From the NCBI GenBank assembly GCA_947044365.1, contig OX345648.1, positions 3,972,096-4,036,095 on the forward strand: 64,000 nucleotides of DNA. Direction: 5' to 3'. The notes beneath the pieces were generated by a model. The model made no database searches. It worked only from the letters and a program-made list of their open reading frames with translations, and was not told the origin of the DNA. This document shows, piece by piece, positions 1 through 13,700 of this stretch; the stretch's first letter is position 1, and each line of letters begins with the position of its first letter. The translations under genes were made by a program, and so were the position numbers. This DNA is from Petrosia ficiformis (Eukaryota; Porifera; Demospongiae; Haplosclerida; Petrosiidae).

Positions 1-1590
1 GCAATGTCACCCCTGAATAGAAAGGTGTTTTATCTCCAGGCAATGCTCAAAGTTGTCTGAATGTTGCCTCATTAGCATTTCAAATCTTTTTGTTAAGGAA
101 GTGAGAACAATCAAACATCCGAAAACACATTGCTCCTCCACCTTGTGGAGACATACTATCACAGTTAAAAATTTAGCCATCTGAGGTTGCATCTAGTGGC
201 TTCTGTTTTACTTTTATGAGACTAATCTATAAGCTTAATGATGCTTCCAGTTCCAGGTCCACAGAAAGTTGAAAGCTGGAATACTAATCTGCTAGTGCAA
301 AGTGGGCATTGCCCCGAAGTGATTTATCGTCCAAACATTGGCTCATAATGTAAACGTGCCTCACTTTAACTGCAGAAATAGTCCTATATCTAGATATCAT
401 AAACAGCTGTAGTGACTGTTAAGCTTAAAGATGCTTTCAAGGAAAAGTATCAAAATCATAATTGTGCGTGCACTGACACACATGGTAATTATCGCGATAC
501 AAAATTTGTTATAATCATTATTGCGATTGGCAAAAAAAATATCGCAATAATCAATAAATTGATATCATCGCTCAGCCCTAATTCAAATATTCACAAAGAG
601 AATTTCATTACAATTTCATTAAAATTTCCTACATGCCCTTTTGAACTACAAAGTTTGTATCTTTTACTCATTTATTAGGCGATAACATAACAACAGCCTC
701 ACTCAAATAGCAATAGACTGATGTGCTAAACCCACAACTAGACTACAATCAATACACAAACATATGTAAGTTGACACATTACAGCTTATCAGGAGTAAAG
801 CCATAAAAGAGCATCCAACTTCAACTATTTAATTATTGATCATAAGCTGAGAGAATGTAACTTCCTAATATGGTAAGTATCTGAATACATGAGAGCAGGA
901 GTAGGGATTCATACAGGATGTGATGTTAGGAAGCGGAAAGAATCAGTCATTTGAGGCACACTGCTCTGTGGGTATGCTCGCTCTCCTGCCATTTACTAAG
1001 CTATCTGAGGTTGCTTCTGAGGCCCCAGAAGGCTTGTAGCTGAGATGTTGTTGCATATTTCATGAGTTGATTAGAATGCTCATAAATCATCTTTTATCTT
1101 AAATGTTGTTGTATATTGGTCTGATCTAGGGCAGAAAACTAAGTTAGGGAGGGATGTTCTCCAGCTGTATGAAACCATAGGGAGTATACAGTTAGACACT
1201 CTTTCATGAGTACACTGCTTATGATCTCCTGATACCAATTATAATACAATTATAATTAAATAATTAATAATTAATTAATGTACCTTTGATCCAAATGTAT
1301 CAGCTGTGTGGAAAGATAATAATAATAATAAAATAAATAATATATATATATATACATTGGATAATACAGTTACTATAGTTTGCGGAATGTTTCATTACAG
1401 TCTCTAAATTGTTGAAAATTTAATATTTAGAAATGAAATGATCCAAAAAATTTGAAATCAACAAATTGCTTTCATGAATTCTTTTTATCACAAAACTGTT
1501 TAATTAATAATTAATTTAATTTTCACTATAAAACATGAAAATAACTCTTTACTCAAAACATTTGTGTAATTAAGAATGTCAGCACAGACA
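1..1590. other. No gene recognised
   Basis: Short minus-strand ORF at 7-192 of unknown nature, palindromic ATCGCGAT/ATTGCGAT sequence at 495-575 like other MITE interiors here, and degenerate repeat at 900-1160 (GCCCCAGAAGGCTTGTAGCT, seen inverted at 5270-5295). The missing NAP1L C-terminal exons were not found. Confidence 0.5.
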
Positions 1591-1597
1591 AATGCAC

Positions 1598-1668
1598 ACA
1601 GACAGACAGACAGACAGACAGACACACAGACACACACAGACACACACACACACACACACACACACACT
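1598..1668. repeat. (CAGA)n/(CA)n microsatellite
   Basis: Compound microsatellite ending a few bases from the donor of NAP1L exon 11. Confidence 0.95.
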
Positions 1669-1676
1669 GTACTCAC

Positions 1677-1751
1677 GATCAGGTGGACAGAAGAAATTAA
1701 AGAAAGACTCATTTGGAACTGTTTTAGTGATAACACGAGACTGGCCCTTTC
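1677..1751 (-). CDS. NAP1L: NAP1L exon 11
   Basis: 75 nt, phase 1 at both ends. Encodes KGQSRVITKTVPNESFFNFF and then CPPD. (N)(D/E)SFFNFFxPP is a hallmark of the NAP1 C-terminal half. Acceptor CATGTAG, donor GTGAGT. No continuation was found in 1-1676. Confidence 0.88.
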
Positions 1752-4700
1752 CTACATGTATATATAAACATGACAGTAACGCATTAAGTACAAAACAAAT
1801 AATAAGGTTAGTGACACATCATATATATACTGTATAATATTACCAACACAATTCATATTTTAATGTACAATTGTACATGTACATGTACATTATACCTACA
1901 TGTATGTACATGTACATGTAGGTCTCTTGCATCTACTGTTGATATACATTGTACAACGTATGTCAATAAAATGTCACCATACAGTACAGTAAATACTGAG
2001 TAGTTTCACACTACAGTAGTTTAGACAGTAATTGGTGTACTTGTCAATTCAACACCACAATAGTGAGACAGTAATTACTGACTATAGTAAAACTAAGGTG
2101 ATTACTGTTACTTGTGTATAGTGACTTTCTGTTGGCATATACTGTACTGTACTGTACTATTTCACTCGTTCAAGGGTTTTCATTACGTGTTTTGGTACTG
2201 GTGGCACAATACCCATTAATTACACAGTTGGAAACACCAATTCAGTTCTGGAATTCAACTAGTACCTCATTGATTCATGGCTCAACACTTTACACAATTG
2301 AGTAGTCTCTTGATTATCCTTTGATATAGGAAATTGTTAATACGCATTCACCAGACAAGTTAAACAGGATACTCAGCATTCCTTTTGACATGCTTCGAAG
2401 CTTCGAATAAATTCACCACATCCATTAAATTATTTAATATAACATGTATATTCATGCACAAAAAATCCTGGTGAGAACACTGCACCCACTCATACTCTCT
2501 AGTACAATGCACATCTACAACAGTGACCCATGTACATGTACATATACAATAGTGACACTACCATTTACTGTATATCAGTGACATCCATACACACACACAA
2601 ACACACACACACACACAGCAGACAAACAGACGGGGCACAGACAAATAGACAGACAGATAGATAGACAGACAGACAGACAGATAGACAAACAGACAGACAG
2701 ATACACACACACAGTACCTTTATGTTTCTGTTTCTTCTTAATTGTTTTAACAGTTACATTCTTGCCTTTCTTCCAGTCAATCTTACATCTATAATTATAC
2801 AAAATACTGTACATTAATATTAATACTGTTACAGCATATTATTAAGGCAAGCCTGAGCAAGCCTCACACTGGGGAGTTGGCAGTAGTGAGACAGTAGAAC
2901 TAAGGTAGCTGTATAGTGTGACTTTATATTTGCATAGACTGTACATTTAATCTGCAATCATAGAGATGATGTGTGTGTGCGTGTGTGGATTAAATTATTA
3001 CATTCACTGTACATGTAAGGACAGATAGGCGAATAATTCCAAAATAGAAGTGAATAGTAGTGTGCGATCAAATCAGAACTGAAAAATGACCTCTCAAAAT
3101 CGTAGTATCACAGAATGGAAGTGACATATATACACATTACATAATAGTTTACTATAAAATCACCATATCATTACTAATACTACTGAGGTGGTGACCCTGA
3201 GTCACTATTATAACCCATAATGGTTTAAATTTTGTATAATAGATCATATGTACATGTACAATTGTACATGTATATGTACTTATATGGTTACTGATTAGTG
3301 ATGTACATGTGAGTGTATATTGAGGTGACGACGATGCATCACTATAGCCTATAACTGGACTGCATGTTGGTCATGTGATGGATTACCTGGACTTGCATAG
3401 TTAATTAGTTATTGATTAGCAATGTACATGTACATGTATTAATAATGAAGGTGATGACCCTGCATCATTAATATATACTATAACCTATAACTGGACTGCA
3501 TGTTGGTCATGTGATGTATTACATGCACTTGTATAGTTATTGATTAGCAATGTACATGTGGGTGTATATTGAGGTGACGACTGAAAAATGACCTCTCAAA
3601 AGCGTAGTATCACAGAATGGAAGTGACATATATACACATTACATAATATAAAATCATCACATTATGAATACTACAGCATTACTAATACTACTGAGGTGGT
3701 GACCCTGAGTCACTATTATAACCCATAATGGTTTAAATTTTGTATAATAGATCATATATACATGTATGTACATGTACTTATATGGTTATTGATTAGCGAT
3801 GTACATGTGGGTGTATATTGAGGTGACGACTAAGTATCACTATAACCTATAATTGGACATGCATGTTGGTCATGTGATGTATTACATGCACTTGTATAGT
3901 TATTGATTGGCGATGTACATGTACATGTATATTGATGTGACGACTATGCATCACTGTAGCCTATAACTGGACTGCATGCTGGTCATGTGATGTATTACCT
4001 GCACTTGCATAGTTAATTAGTTATTGATTAGCAATGTACATGTACATGTATTAATAATGAAGGTGATGACCCTGCATCATTAATATACTATAACCTGTAA
4101 TTGGACATGCATGTTGGTCATGTGATGTATTACATGCACTTGTATAGTTATTGATTAGCAATGTACATGTGGGTGTATATTGAGGTGACGATTAAGCAAC
4201 ACTATAACCTATAATTGGACATGCATGTTAGTCATGTGATGTATTACATGCCCTTGTATAGTTATTAATTAGCAATGTACATGTACATGTATATTAATAA
4301 TAATGAAGTGATGAGCCTGCATCACTATAAATTGCACACATTATGAAGAGGGCTTGTATCCAGATCAGTGATGCAGTACTAACCCATTCATCTGAGTAAT
4401 GGTTGCACCCTCAAATGAGAACGGATCATCTTTAGGTACCTCACAAGATAATTTGTAGGTCTTTGTCAGAACTTTGTTAGAGAAATACTCGTTATCAGAG
4501 AAATAGAAATCTAAAGTGAAATCCTAAAGAAGAAATAAAAAAAAAACATATTTCATGAAACTATAACGTTCTGTAACTTGACACCTACATGTACATGTAC
4601 ATACATGTATATTCTCTATTTGGTTGTTTGTACAGGAAACCAATGAAAATACACAGGACAGACATGGGGCAGTACGTAGTATTGGTACATGTTCATGTAC

Positions 4701-7700
4701 GTTTATACATTAGTCAAGTACATGTACATGTACTTTTATAGATTAGTCAAGTACATGTACAAATACTTTTATAGATTAGTCAAGTACATGTACAAATACT
4801 TTTATAGATTAGTCAAGTACATGTACATGTACATTTATAGATTAGTCAAGTACATGCACGTGTACATGTACTAGTAACATCAAATACAAGTTCTGATCCA
4901 ATCATATTTACATGTACATGGTTTCCTTCATAAGACAAAAAAATAGTTACTATTAACTTCAAAAGTAAGATTTTGAAATGGCATTATTTATCTCAAAACA
5001 AACCATTTTCGTAAAAATTGTTACAATTTTATCCATCTGCTAGAAAATACATGTACATGTATTTTGATCATTGATAGATTTTCAATTGTAAATGATGTAC
5101 TGTATGTTGTATGTACATGTATATAATCATTATAATGTGACGATATCAACAATTCAAAGAAAGTAAATTTTAATGAAATGTTTGTCATGGTTTCATATAG
5201 CACCCCCCCCCCTAACCTGAGTTTCCCTGGATTTCAGGCAAAATTTATTTCAACATGCAACAATAACTAAGCTACAAGCCTTCTGGGGCCCCATAGGTAA
5301 CTTCAGAAAGCCTGAATTTTAAAACTTTCCCGGGAGAGCACCCCGGACCCCTTCACAAGCATTGAGCCTCACATGACCAATTCTTTCCCCTACATAGCAA
5401 AACGTCTTGTATGAAATCCTGCTTGCTGTTTGATTCAGAAGTTTTGTAGTGAAATTCATGTGAAAGAAATCAGAGTATCTTCCTACATGTACACATACAT
5501 TCAGATACCTAACTACATCAGGTTCTTAGAACATGTTACAGATACCTAACTACATCAGGTCCTTAGAACAAGTTACGGATACCTAACTACATCAGGTTCT
5601 TAGAACATGTTACGGATACCGAACTACATCAGGTTCTTAGAACATGCTATGGATACCTAACTGCATCAGGTTCTTAGAACATGTTACAGATACCTAACTA
5701 CATCAAGTTCTTAGAACATGTTACAGATACCTAACTACATCAGGTTCTTAGAATATGTAAAGACAACATTCAGTTCAAATTTTACTCTTCAAAACAGCTG
5801 ATTTTGCAAACATGGTACATGTATGTAGAATTATTATGTCTTACCATTCCTTTACTATCAGTATAAGACAATTTTATATCAGTTAAGTGATTAAGAATAG
5901 GCTCATCGTGTTCCTGGAAGTGAGAGGGATGAAGAGGGATGGAGGGGAATGGAGGAGGAAAGGGTGAGAATAGAGGTAAGGAAAGAAGAGGAGACATGTG
6001 ACAGTCAAATAACATGATATCACATTTTAATGTTGTTGACAATATTGGCTTTTTAGGAGGTACATGTACATGTACATGTGTATGCTGTATTGTTCATGAA
6101 TTTAATTGTTGATAAAAAGAAACATTTTGTAAATGTTACCTAAAAAGATATGTTATTAAACTATTAAAGGAACAATTGTTAATACTCATGTAATATACAT
6201 GTACATGTATATGTATAATCTACTTCAAGTACAGTTCAGTTTATGTGGACTGTCCATTTTAATTGCAAGTACATGTACTGTACATGTACAGTACATGTAC
6301 AGTACATCCTCAACAGTGTTTTTGATAAGCTCATATGGTAGATCATTGGCCCAAAGAGCTCCTTATTTGGCACTGCACAGTTCTCTCTTTGGGCCAGTGG
6401 TGCAGTTAATTTTGATTATATTGTCACTAACAGCATTAACTTTGTTAATTGGCTCAAGATGTATTCCCAATGGCGCACACACTAACCATTTTTGAGCCAA
6501 TTTGGCCCATGCTTCAAAATGTATCAAAAACTATGATACTCAAGAATAATTATTATCAACTGTACATACGATGTACATGTATACTAGGGATGCAACGAAT
6601 AATCACTCATTATTTTGGTATTTGAATGCATCAGGATATTCGTTTAATCCTTGTGCATGTGAAATTATAAATTGTTGCGGGACAAGTTTCTTGCTCCGTG
6701 TTACTGGCTTTCTATGCCTGTAGAGTACTGAATGGGTGTTTAAAAAACTTTGGCTGCTGTTGTAAACATCTATAGCAATTGGTTACAGCAAAATGGTGAG
6801 CTACTATTTGATATTTCACTAGAAAAGAGCTATGACAATATTTCTCTGAAAACAAGCGAATATTTGGATATTCGTTTGTTAAACTAAGTCAATATTCGGA
6901 TACCAAAAACTGCTATCCATTGCACCCCTTATGTATACATGTTCTTTAAGAGAAAAAAAAATTATCGTGTCCAAAAATACTTAGTACATGTACAAGCACA
7001 TGCACATGTAGTGTTCTGCCTAGAATATTCAGAGTGGTGGTTGGATCCTAACTTGCATTTAGAGCTGTTTATCCATTTTATACTGTCTCAGTAGCCTATA
7101 TATGTATTATTATTATATGTATTATAATTATTATTAATTACCATAATATAGTCTGTAAACAAGTCTACATTCTTCAATGCCGTCAACCAAAATTCAGGTA
7201 TACCAGCAGCTGTTCAGAGATACGAAAACAAGGAAAATAATAACAAAATAGAGCAAACATTTATTTGGAATCATAAAACAAATCCTAAATCATACATGTA
7301 CATGTACATAAAGCCACATTCTCTCTATGTTCTAGGAGGGGAGGGGGGTTGGATTGTACAGTACATTCAAGTACATGTACATATACAGGGTTTCATTTAG
7401 GGGGTGGGGCATTCACCAACTCTTGCCTAGAATCTTGTTCTCCCTTGGAATTTGTTTGCACATATGCACACTATGATAACCCTGTACGTCGCCCCCACAA
7501 AATCTTTCAAATTCAAGTTCCACCTTTCCTTTGACAAATTTTCTAAATGAAAGCTTGATATACATGTAGGTATATGCAACCCTCTCATTTAAAGAAAGAA
7601 ACAGTCACAAAGGGATTCAGGTAATAATTCTGCTGAAGACATACAGTACATGTAAATGATGTACATTGTAATATATATTATATAGTAATATTTTTAAGTA

Positions 7701-10700
7701 CATGTACATGTACATAAATATTCATTAAAACCTGGAATACATTAACTACATGTACATGTACATACACATGTATATCTCTAAAATACATGTATTGCTAACC
7801 TGAATCATCTGATTTGCAAGCACCATTTTCAGTGACATCATCCTATAAAATTACATGTACATGTATGTATATGTGTATTCACAGACATACATGTATGTAC
7901 ATGTACATGTAATTATACACATTACATGCTGTATGGACCACATACACACATATTAGGACATTTCCCATGGTTTTTTAAAGCATACCACATGACAGTTAGA
8001 AACTATTAACACAATAGTATCAGCATTTATTTATCATACATGTACATGTACCACATGACACCAAATTAGGGGATTTCCATGGTCTTCCTACCACTATATG
8101 ACATCAGCATTACTTATATATGAATTAATACAATGTATACAACATGTATATCATATACAAGACAATAATACATACAATGCAAACATTATATTAGTACATG
8201 TACATGTGTATAACAATACATGTACATGTGTATAAACAATATATGTACAAGTATATAAACAATATAGTACTCACTACCTTAGCTGAGTCATCTCGAGTTT
8301 CACCATTAATACCTGAGTAAGCAATAAACATCAAAGTATATGATCATGTTAACAGGCTTCATTACAAACATATAAATGTACATGTGTGTCTTGTGTACAT
8401 GTGTTTCTCATAGGGCTTCATGTGTAGTATGGGTACATGTAGAACATGTGTGTGTTCTTATAGGGGTTCATATGTAGTATGGGTACATCCGTAAACATAC
8501 ACGTGTGCTATTGTACATGTGTATCTAATAGGGCTTTACATGCTTACTGTTGGCATGTACATGTACATTGTATGCTGTACATGTACATGTACATTGTATA
8601 TATGTGTGCCTTACATGTTTACTGTTGGCATGTACATGTACATTGTATGTATCACAAACTGTACATGTACATGTACATTGTATATATGTGTGCCTTACAT
8701 GCTTACTGTTGGCATGTACATGTACATTGTATGTATCACAAACTGTACATGTGCATGTACATTGTATATATTTGTGCCTTACATGCTTACTGTTGGCATG
8801 TACATGTACATTGTATGTATCACAAACTGTACATGTACATGTACATTGTATATATTTGTGCCTTACATGCTTACTGTTGGCATGTACATGTACATTGTAT
8901 ATATGTGTGCCTTACATGCTTACTGTTGGCATGTACATGTACATTGTATGTATCACAAACTGTACATGTACATGTACATTGTATATATGTGTGCCTTACA
9001 TGCTTACTGTTGGCATGTACATGTACATTGTATGTATCACAAACTATACATGTACATGTACATGTACATGTACAATATATATGTGTGCCTTTAGCTACTG
9101 TGTAACACTTGTACTAAACTTGAGCATTAGTTTGCATGCACATATCACTAGGAGAGCCTTCAAGACTGTACATGTACCAATGTGTGGTAGAACATGAGTC
9201 TCATGTACTAGTGTTACATACTATATGTACATGTACATGTACATGTACATTATATATATGTGTGCCTTTAGCTACTGTGTAACACTTGTACTAAACTTGA
9301 GCATTAGTTTGCATGCACATATCACTAGGAGAGCCTTCAAGACTGTACATGTACCAATGTGTGGTAGAACATGTGTCTCATGTACTAGTGTTACATACTA
9401 TATGTACATGTACATGTACATGTACATTATATATATGTGTGCCTTTAGCTACTGTGTAACACTTGTACTAAACTTGAGCATTAGTTTGCATGCACATATC
9501 ACTAGGAGAGCCTTCAAGACTGTACATGTACCAATGTGTGGTAGAACATGTGTCTCATGTACTACTGTTACATACTGTATGTACATGTAGGTGAAGTATA
9601 ATGCACATGTACATGTACATGTACATTATAGAAAACATGTCCACGTACATGTACAAATACCAATATACATGTACACATACATAAATACACAAATAAATAC
9701 ATTGTATGTACACATACAGTATATGCAGTACAGTAATTACTCAGTAGTTAGAGTAATTACAGTAATTACTCAGTAGTTACATTTCCACACTATAGTAGTT
9801 CAACAGTAGTTTCAAAAGCAATTAGTGTACATGTCAATTCAATACCACAGTAGTGAGACAGTAATTACTATACTATACTGACAGTAGAACTAAGGTATTT
9901 ACTGTTACTGTATGGTGACATTTTATTGACATGTAGTGTACAATGTACGTAACATGTACAACAGTAAATATGTACATGAACATGTGCAGTTGTGTACATG
10001 TTTATTATGTGTATTATACTGATGAACATGTACAGGTACATGTGCAGTTGTGTACATGTTTATTATGTGTATTATACTGATGAACATGTACATGTACATG
10101 TGCAGTTGTGTACATGTTTATTATGTGTATTATACTGATGAACATGTACATGTACATGTGCAGTTGTGTACATGTTTATTATGTGTATTATACTAATGAA
10201 CATGTACATGTACATGTGCAGTTGTGTACATGTTTATGTGTATTATACTAATGAACATGTACATGTACATGTGCAGTTGTGTACATGTTTATGTGTATTA
10301 TACTAATGAACATGTACAGGTGTACTGAAAAGTAAAATTTCAATTTGACATTGTCTTGTCTGTCACAGCACTTAATTTCTTACCATCTTGTTTCTGTGGT
10401 TTATCTTGTAATGGTTTCTTATCATCTTCCTCGTCATCATCATCTTCATCTTCGCTGTCTTCCCATCGAGACTCTTCAGGTGTTGGTTGATATAATCCGG
10501 TTACTATTTGTTGTCTCTGATGTGAGGAAAATAAAAATAAAATAAATATATTTTTAAAGATATATAGAGAAAAAAATATCCCTATGATTGCTGTGTGGTG
10601 TCCAACATTCAGTAATCACGGCTGACTTTCTCATGCCTGAAACACAACAGCCTATTATAATTGATTATCTACTCTCCTTACTTTTTGAAGGATCTTATAA

Positions 10701-13700
10701 AACTTTAGGAATATATTTCAGATAGAACTGTTAATAGTTCCAGTTTCTATGTAAGCCACAAGCAGCTTTCTTCCTGTAGAGTGGACTTGAGCATGCGTTC
10801 TATAACATGCCATGCCCACTATGAAAACTATTTTAAACTGACAGTCAAAAGAAGTTAAGAACGTTGAAAAGATAAGGAGAGTAGAGATTTAATAATGTTC
10901 TAAAACATGGACCAAATTGGGTTTTGAGAAAGACCCTTATGAACAGTAAAATGACTAATTATTAGATATTAACCAAGTAAATACATCATAGGCATAGCTT
11001 AATGATCTTTAGGAAGAAAGTTAGTTTTAGGTTATAAAAGACAAACATTGACATACATGTACACATGTACAACATGTACATGTACACATCAGTAAACTGT
11101 CACCATACAGTACAGTAATTAGTGTAAGGTAATTAATATATGATATAATATATGATGACATTTTATTGACATAAGTATGTAAAGGAAGAGTAAGAAATGA
11201 TCTACCCACTCCTCTACTATGATTACATAGGAAACATGTGAAAACATGTGTACATGTACGACCTCATGCACATGTACATGTATACTGTATAATTATACAG
11301 TTTATATGTACATGTACATGTATATTGTACAGTATACATGTATATGTACATGTATACTGTATAATTATACAGTTTATATGTACATGTACATGTATATTGT
11401 ACAGTATACATGTATGTGTACATGTATACTGTATAATTATACAGTTTATATTATACAGTTTATATGTACATATACATATATATTGTACAGTATACATGTA
11501 TATGTACATGATGTTATAGGAGGTGTAGAAAGAAAGAAAGAAAGAAAGAAAGACACCTGAGGCAATGGAAAAATGAAAATGAGAGTTGCCTCAGGTGGGA
11601 TTCGAACCCACGACACTCTGTATTCCGCTCTACCAACTAAGCTACCAAGGCAGCCCAGCTGGCAGGGTCCGAATCAAACATCTCATACGCCTAAATGTGT
11701 AGTTAATAATGTGGATGCATTCTACAAAAGTTGAAGCTGGCTGCTTTTGTCTCATTTCTTATTTAGTTGCATTTGAATAACTGAATAATGAGCGTTTAAA
11801 GATACATGTACATGTAAGTGTTTATTAATTAACACTTACATGTACATGTACATGTAAGTGTTTATTAATTAACACTATTCAGTTATTCAAATACAACTAA
11901 ATAAGAAATGAGACAGAAGCAGCCAGCTTCAACTTTTGTGCATTAACATTATTATTAACTTTTGTCAGCTTATAGTATATGTCATTAAAATGTTAGTTCT
12001 ATGGTCAGTATAGTACAGTAATTACTGTCTCACTACTGTGGTGTTCAATTGACAAGTATACCAATTACTGTCAAAATTACTGTTGAACTACTATCTCTGT
12101 TTTTTGCTATTTCATCTTTAGTTCTCCTGTGAGGTGTCTACTCTATGGTCTCCATTTCAATTCATACCAGGACTTACACTCTTCATCCTGAGCTGTACTG
12201 TGGTACTTCTACTGATGCTACTTCGTGTATTTCAGGATTGAGACTTTTTTCTCACCTTATTGTTGGTTCTTGTGTCTCTCTAGACACGACAACCATTCCC
12301 CTTACGTCTCCTCGAAAGTTTTTCGCGATGTTACCTACTCGCCTGTGCCGTTGCCATCGCCTTATCATCTTACAACGGCCAGTCTCATTGTTACTCTCCC
12401 TGCTGTTGCTATCCTCTGGTGACGTTGAACTAAATCCTGATCCAGCCAGGAATTGGAAATACCCATGCAGTGTTTGCTCTAAGCCCATCAGATCTGACCA
12501 AAAGGGTGTTCAATGCGACCTGTGTTCCACTTGGCTTGATACCAGGTGCATTGGCTTGTCTCTCAAAGACTACTTTGAGCTACATGTACAGTCCTCTGAC
12601 GATGCCTGGTCCTGCAGCAGGTGCATCCGGGAAGCTATGCCCTTTGGTGATGTTTCCAACTCTGACTCTGTGTTCCATGTCCCATACAACAACTCTTTAA
12701 ACTTTACCTGCAACTCAACCATCAATAACCCTTCAATTATGAGTAACCTAAAAGTTATACACTCCAATTGCCGAAGTCTACTACACAAAATCAATGACTT
12801 TTGGCACTAGTTGCTGAAACTCCCCATTTCCTGGCCATCTGTGATTCCTAGATAGATACATGTAGCTTCATCGCCAATGATGAACTACTTATTCCAGGAT
12901 ACACGAACACGACCGTCATGGAGGTGGTATCGCTCTTTACATCAGTACAGACAGACATCACCCACTCCACCATTCTCAAACGCTCATCACTCGAGTTTTT
13001 GCTTGTTGAGGTCATACTTCACAACTCTAAGCTGCTATGTACACTTTTTTACCGCCCACCAGTCACTCCCGGTACCCATGATTCAATTATCCTGTCTGAA
13101 CTGGAGACAACCATTGAGGCACTCCCACCTTCGAAGTTCATCCTCCTTGGCGACTTCAACATCGACCGTTCCAACTATCAACATCCGCTACTCCCGTCTT
13201 TGCAATATATAGAGGATAAATTTGGCCTGGTTCAGGTTGTCACCTCAGATACTAAATGTTCTTTACATTCATCGACATTAATTGATCAGGTATACCTCTC
13301 GGAAGGTGTTGCCATGCAGCATTATCGGTGTGACACTTTTCCACCAAAGAACAGCTCTGACCATAGGACCTTGTCGATCCCTATACATCTGAAACCCCCC
13401 CTACAAGCCAAACACCAACTACGCAAACTGTGGTTTTACAAGAAGGCTGATTTTGACTCAGCTAAATACTCTCTAAACTGAATCCTCTCTCCCAGATGAT
13501 CCCCAGTCTCTCTGGACAACGTGGGTTGACCTATTTCTAGCTACGATGAAGGACTGTATTCCTTGCAAACATATCCGCTCGAAATCAAACAAAATCCCTT
13601 ACCTCTCTCATGAACAAACTCACCTGATTCGAATCAGGAACAGACTCTTTCGGAAAGCCAAAAGAACAGGCAGTAAACAAACCTGGTTCAAGTACACCAG

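Noticed and set aside
5503..5757. CRISPR-like array
   Set aside because: Repeats of 37 bp are directly adjacent with no unique spacers, in a eukaryotic intron.
8479..9590. Overlapping long ORFs (up to 215 aa) in all three forward frames
   Set aside because: They follow 84-bp and 177-bp tandem repeats of TACATGTA. The period is a multiple of 3, so every frame stays open. No protein-like composition.
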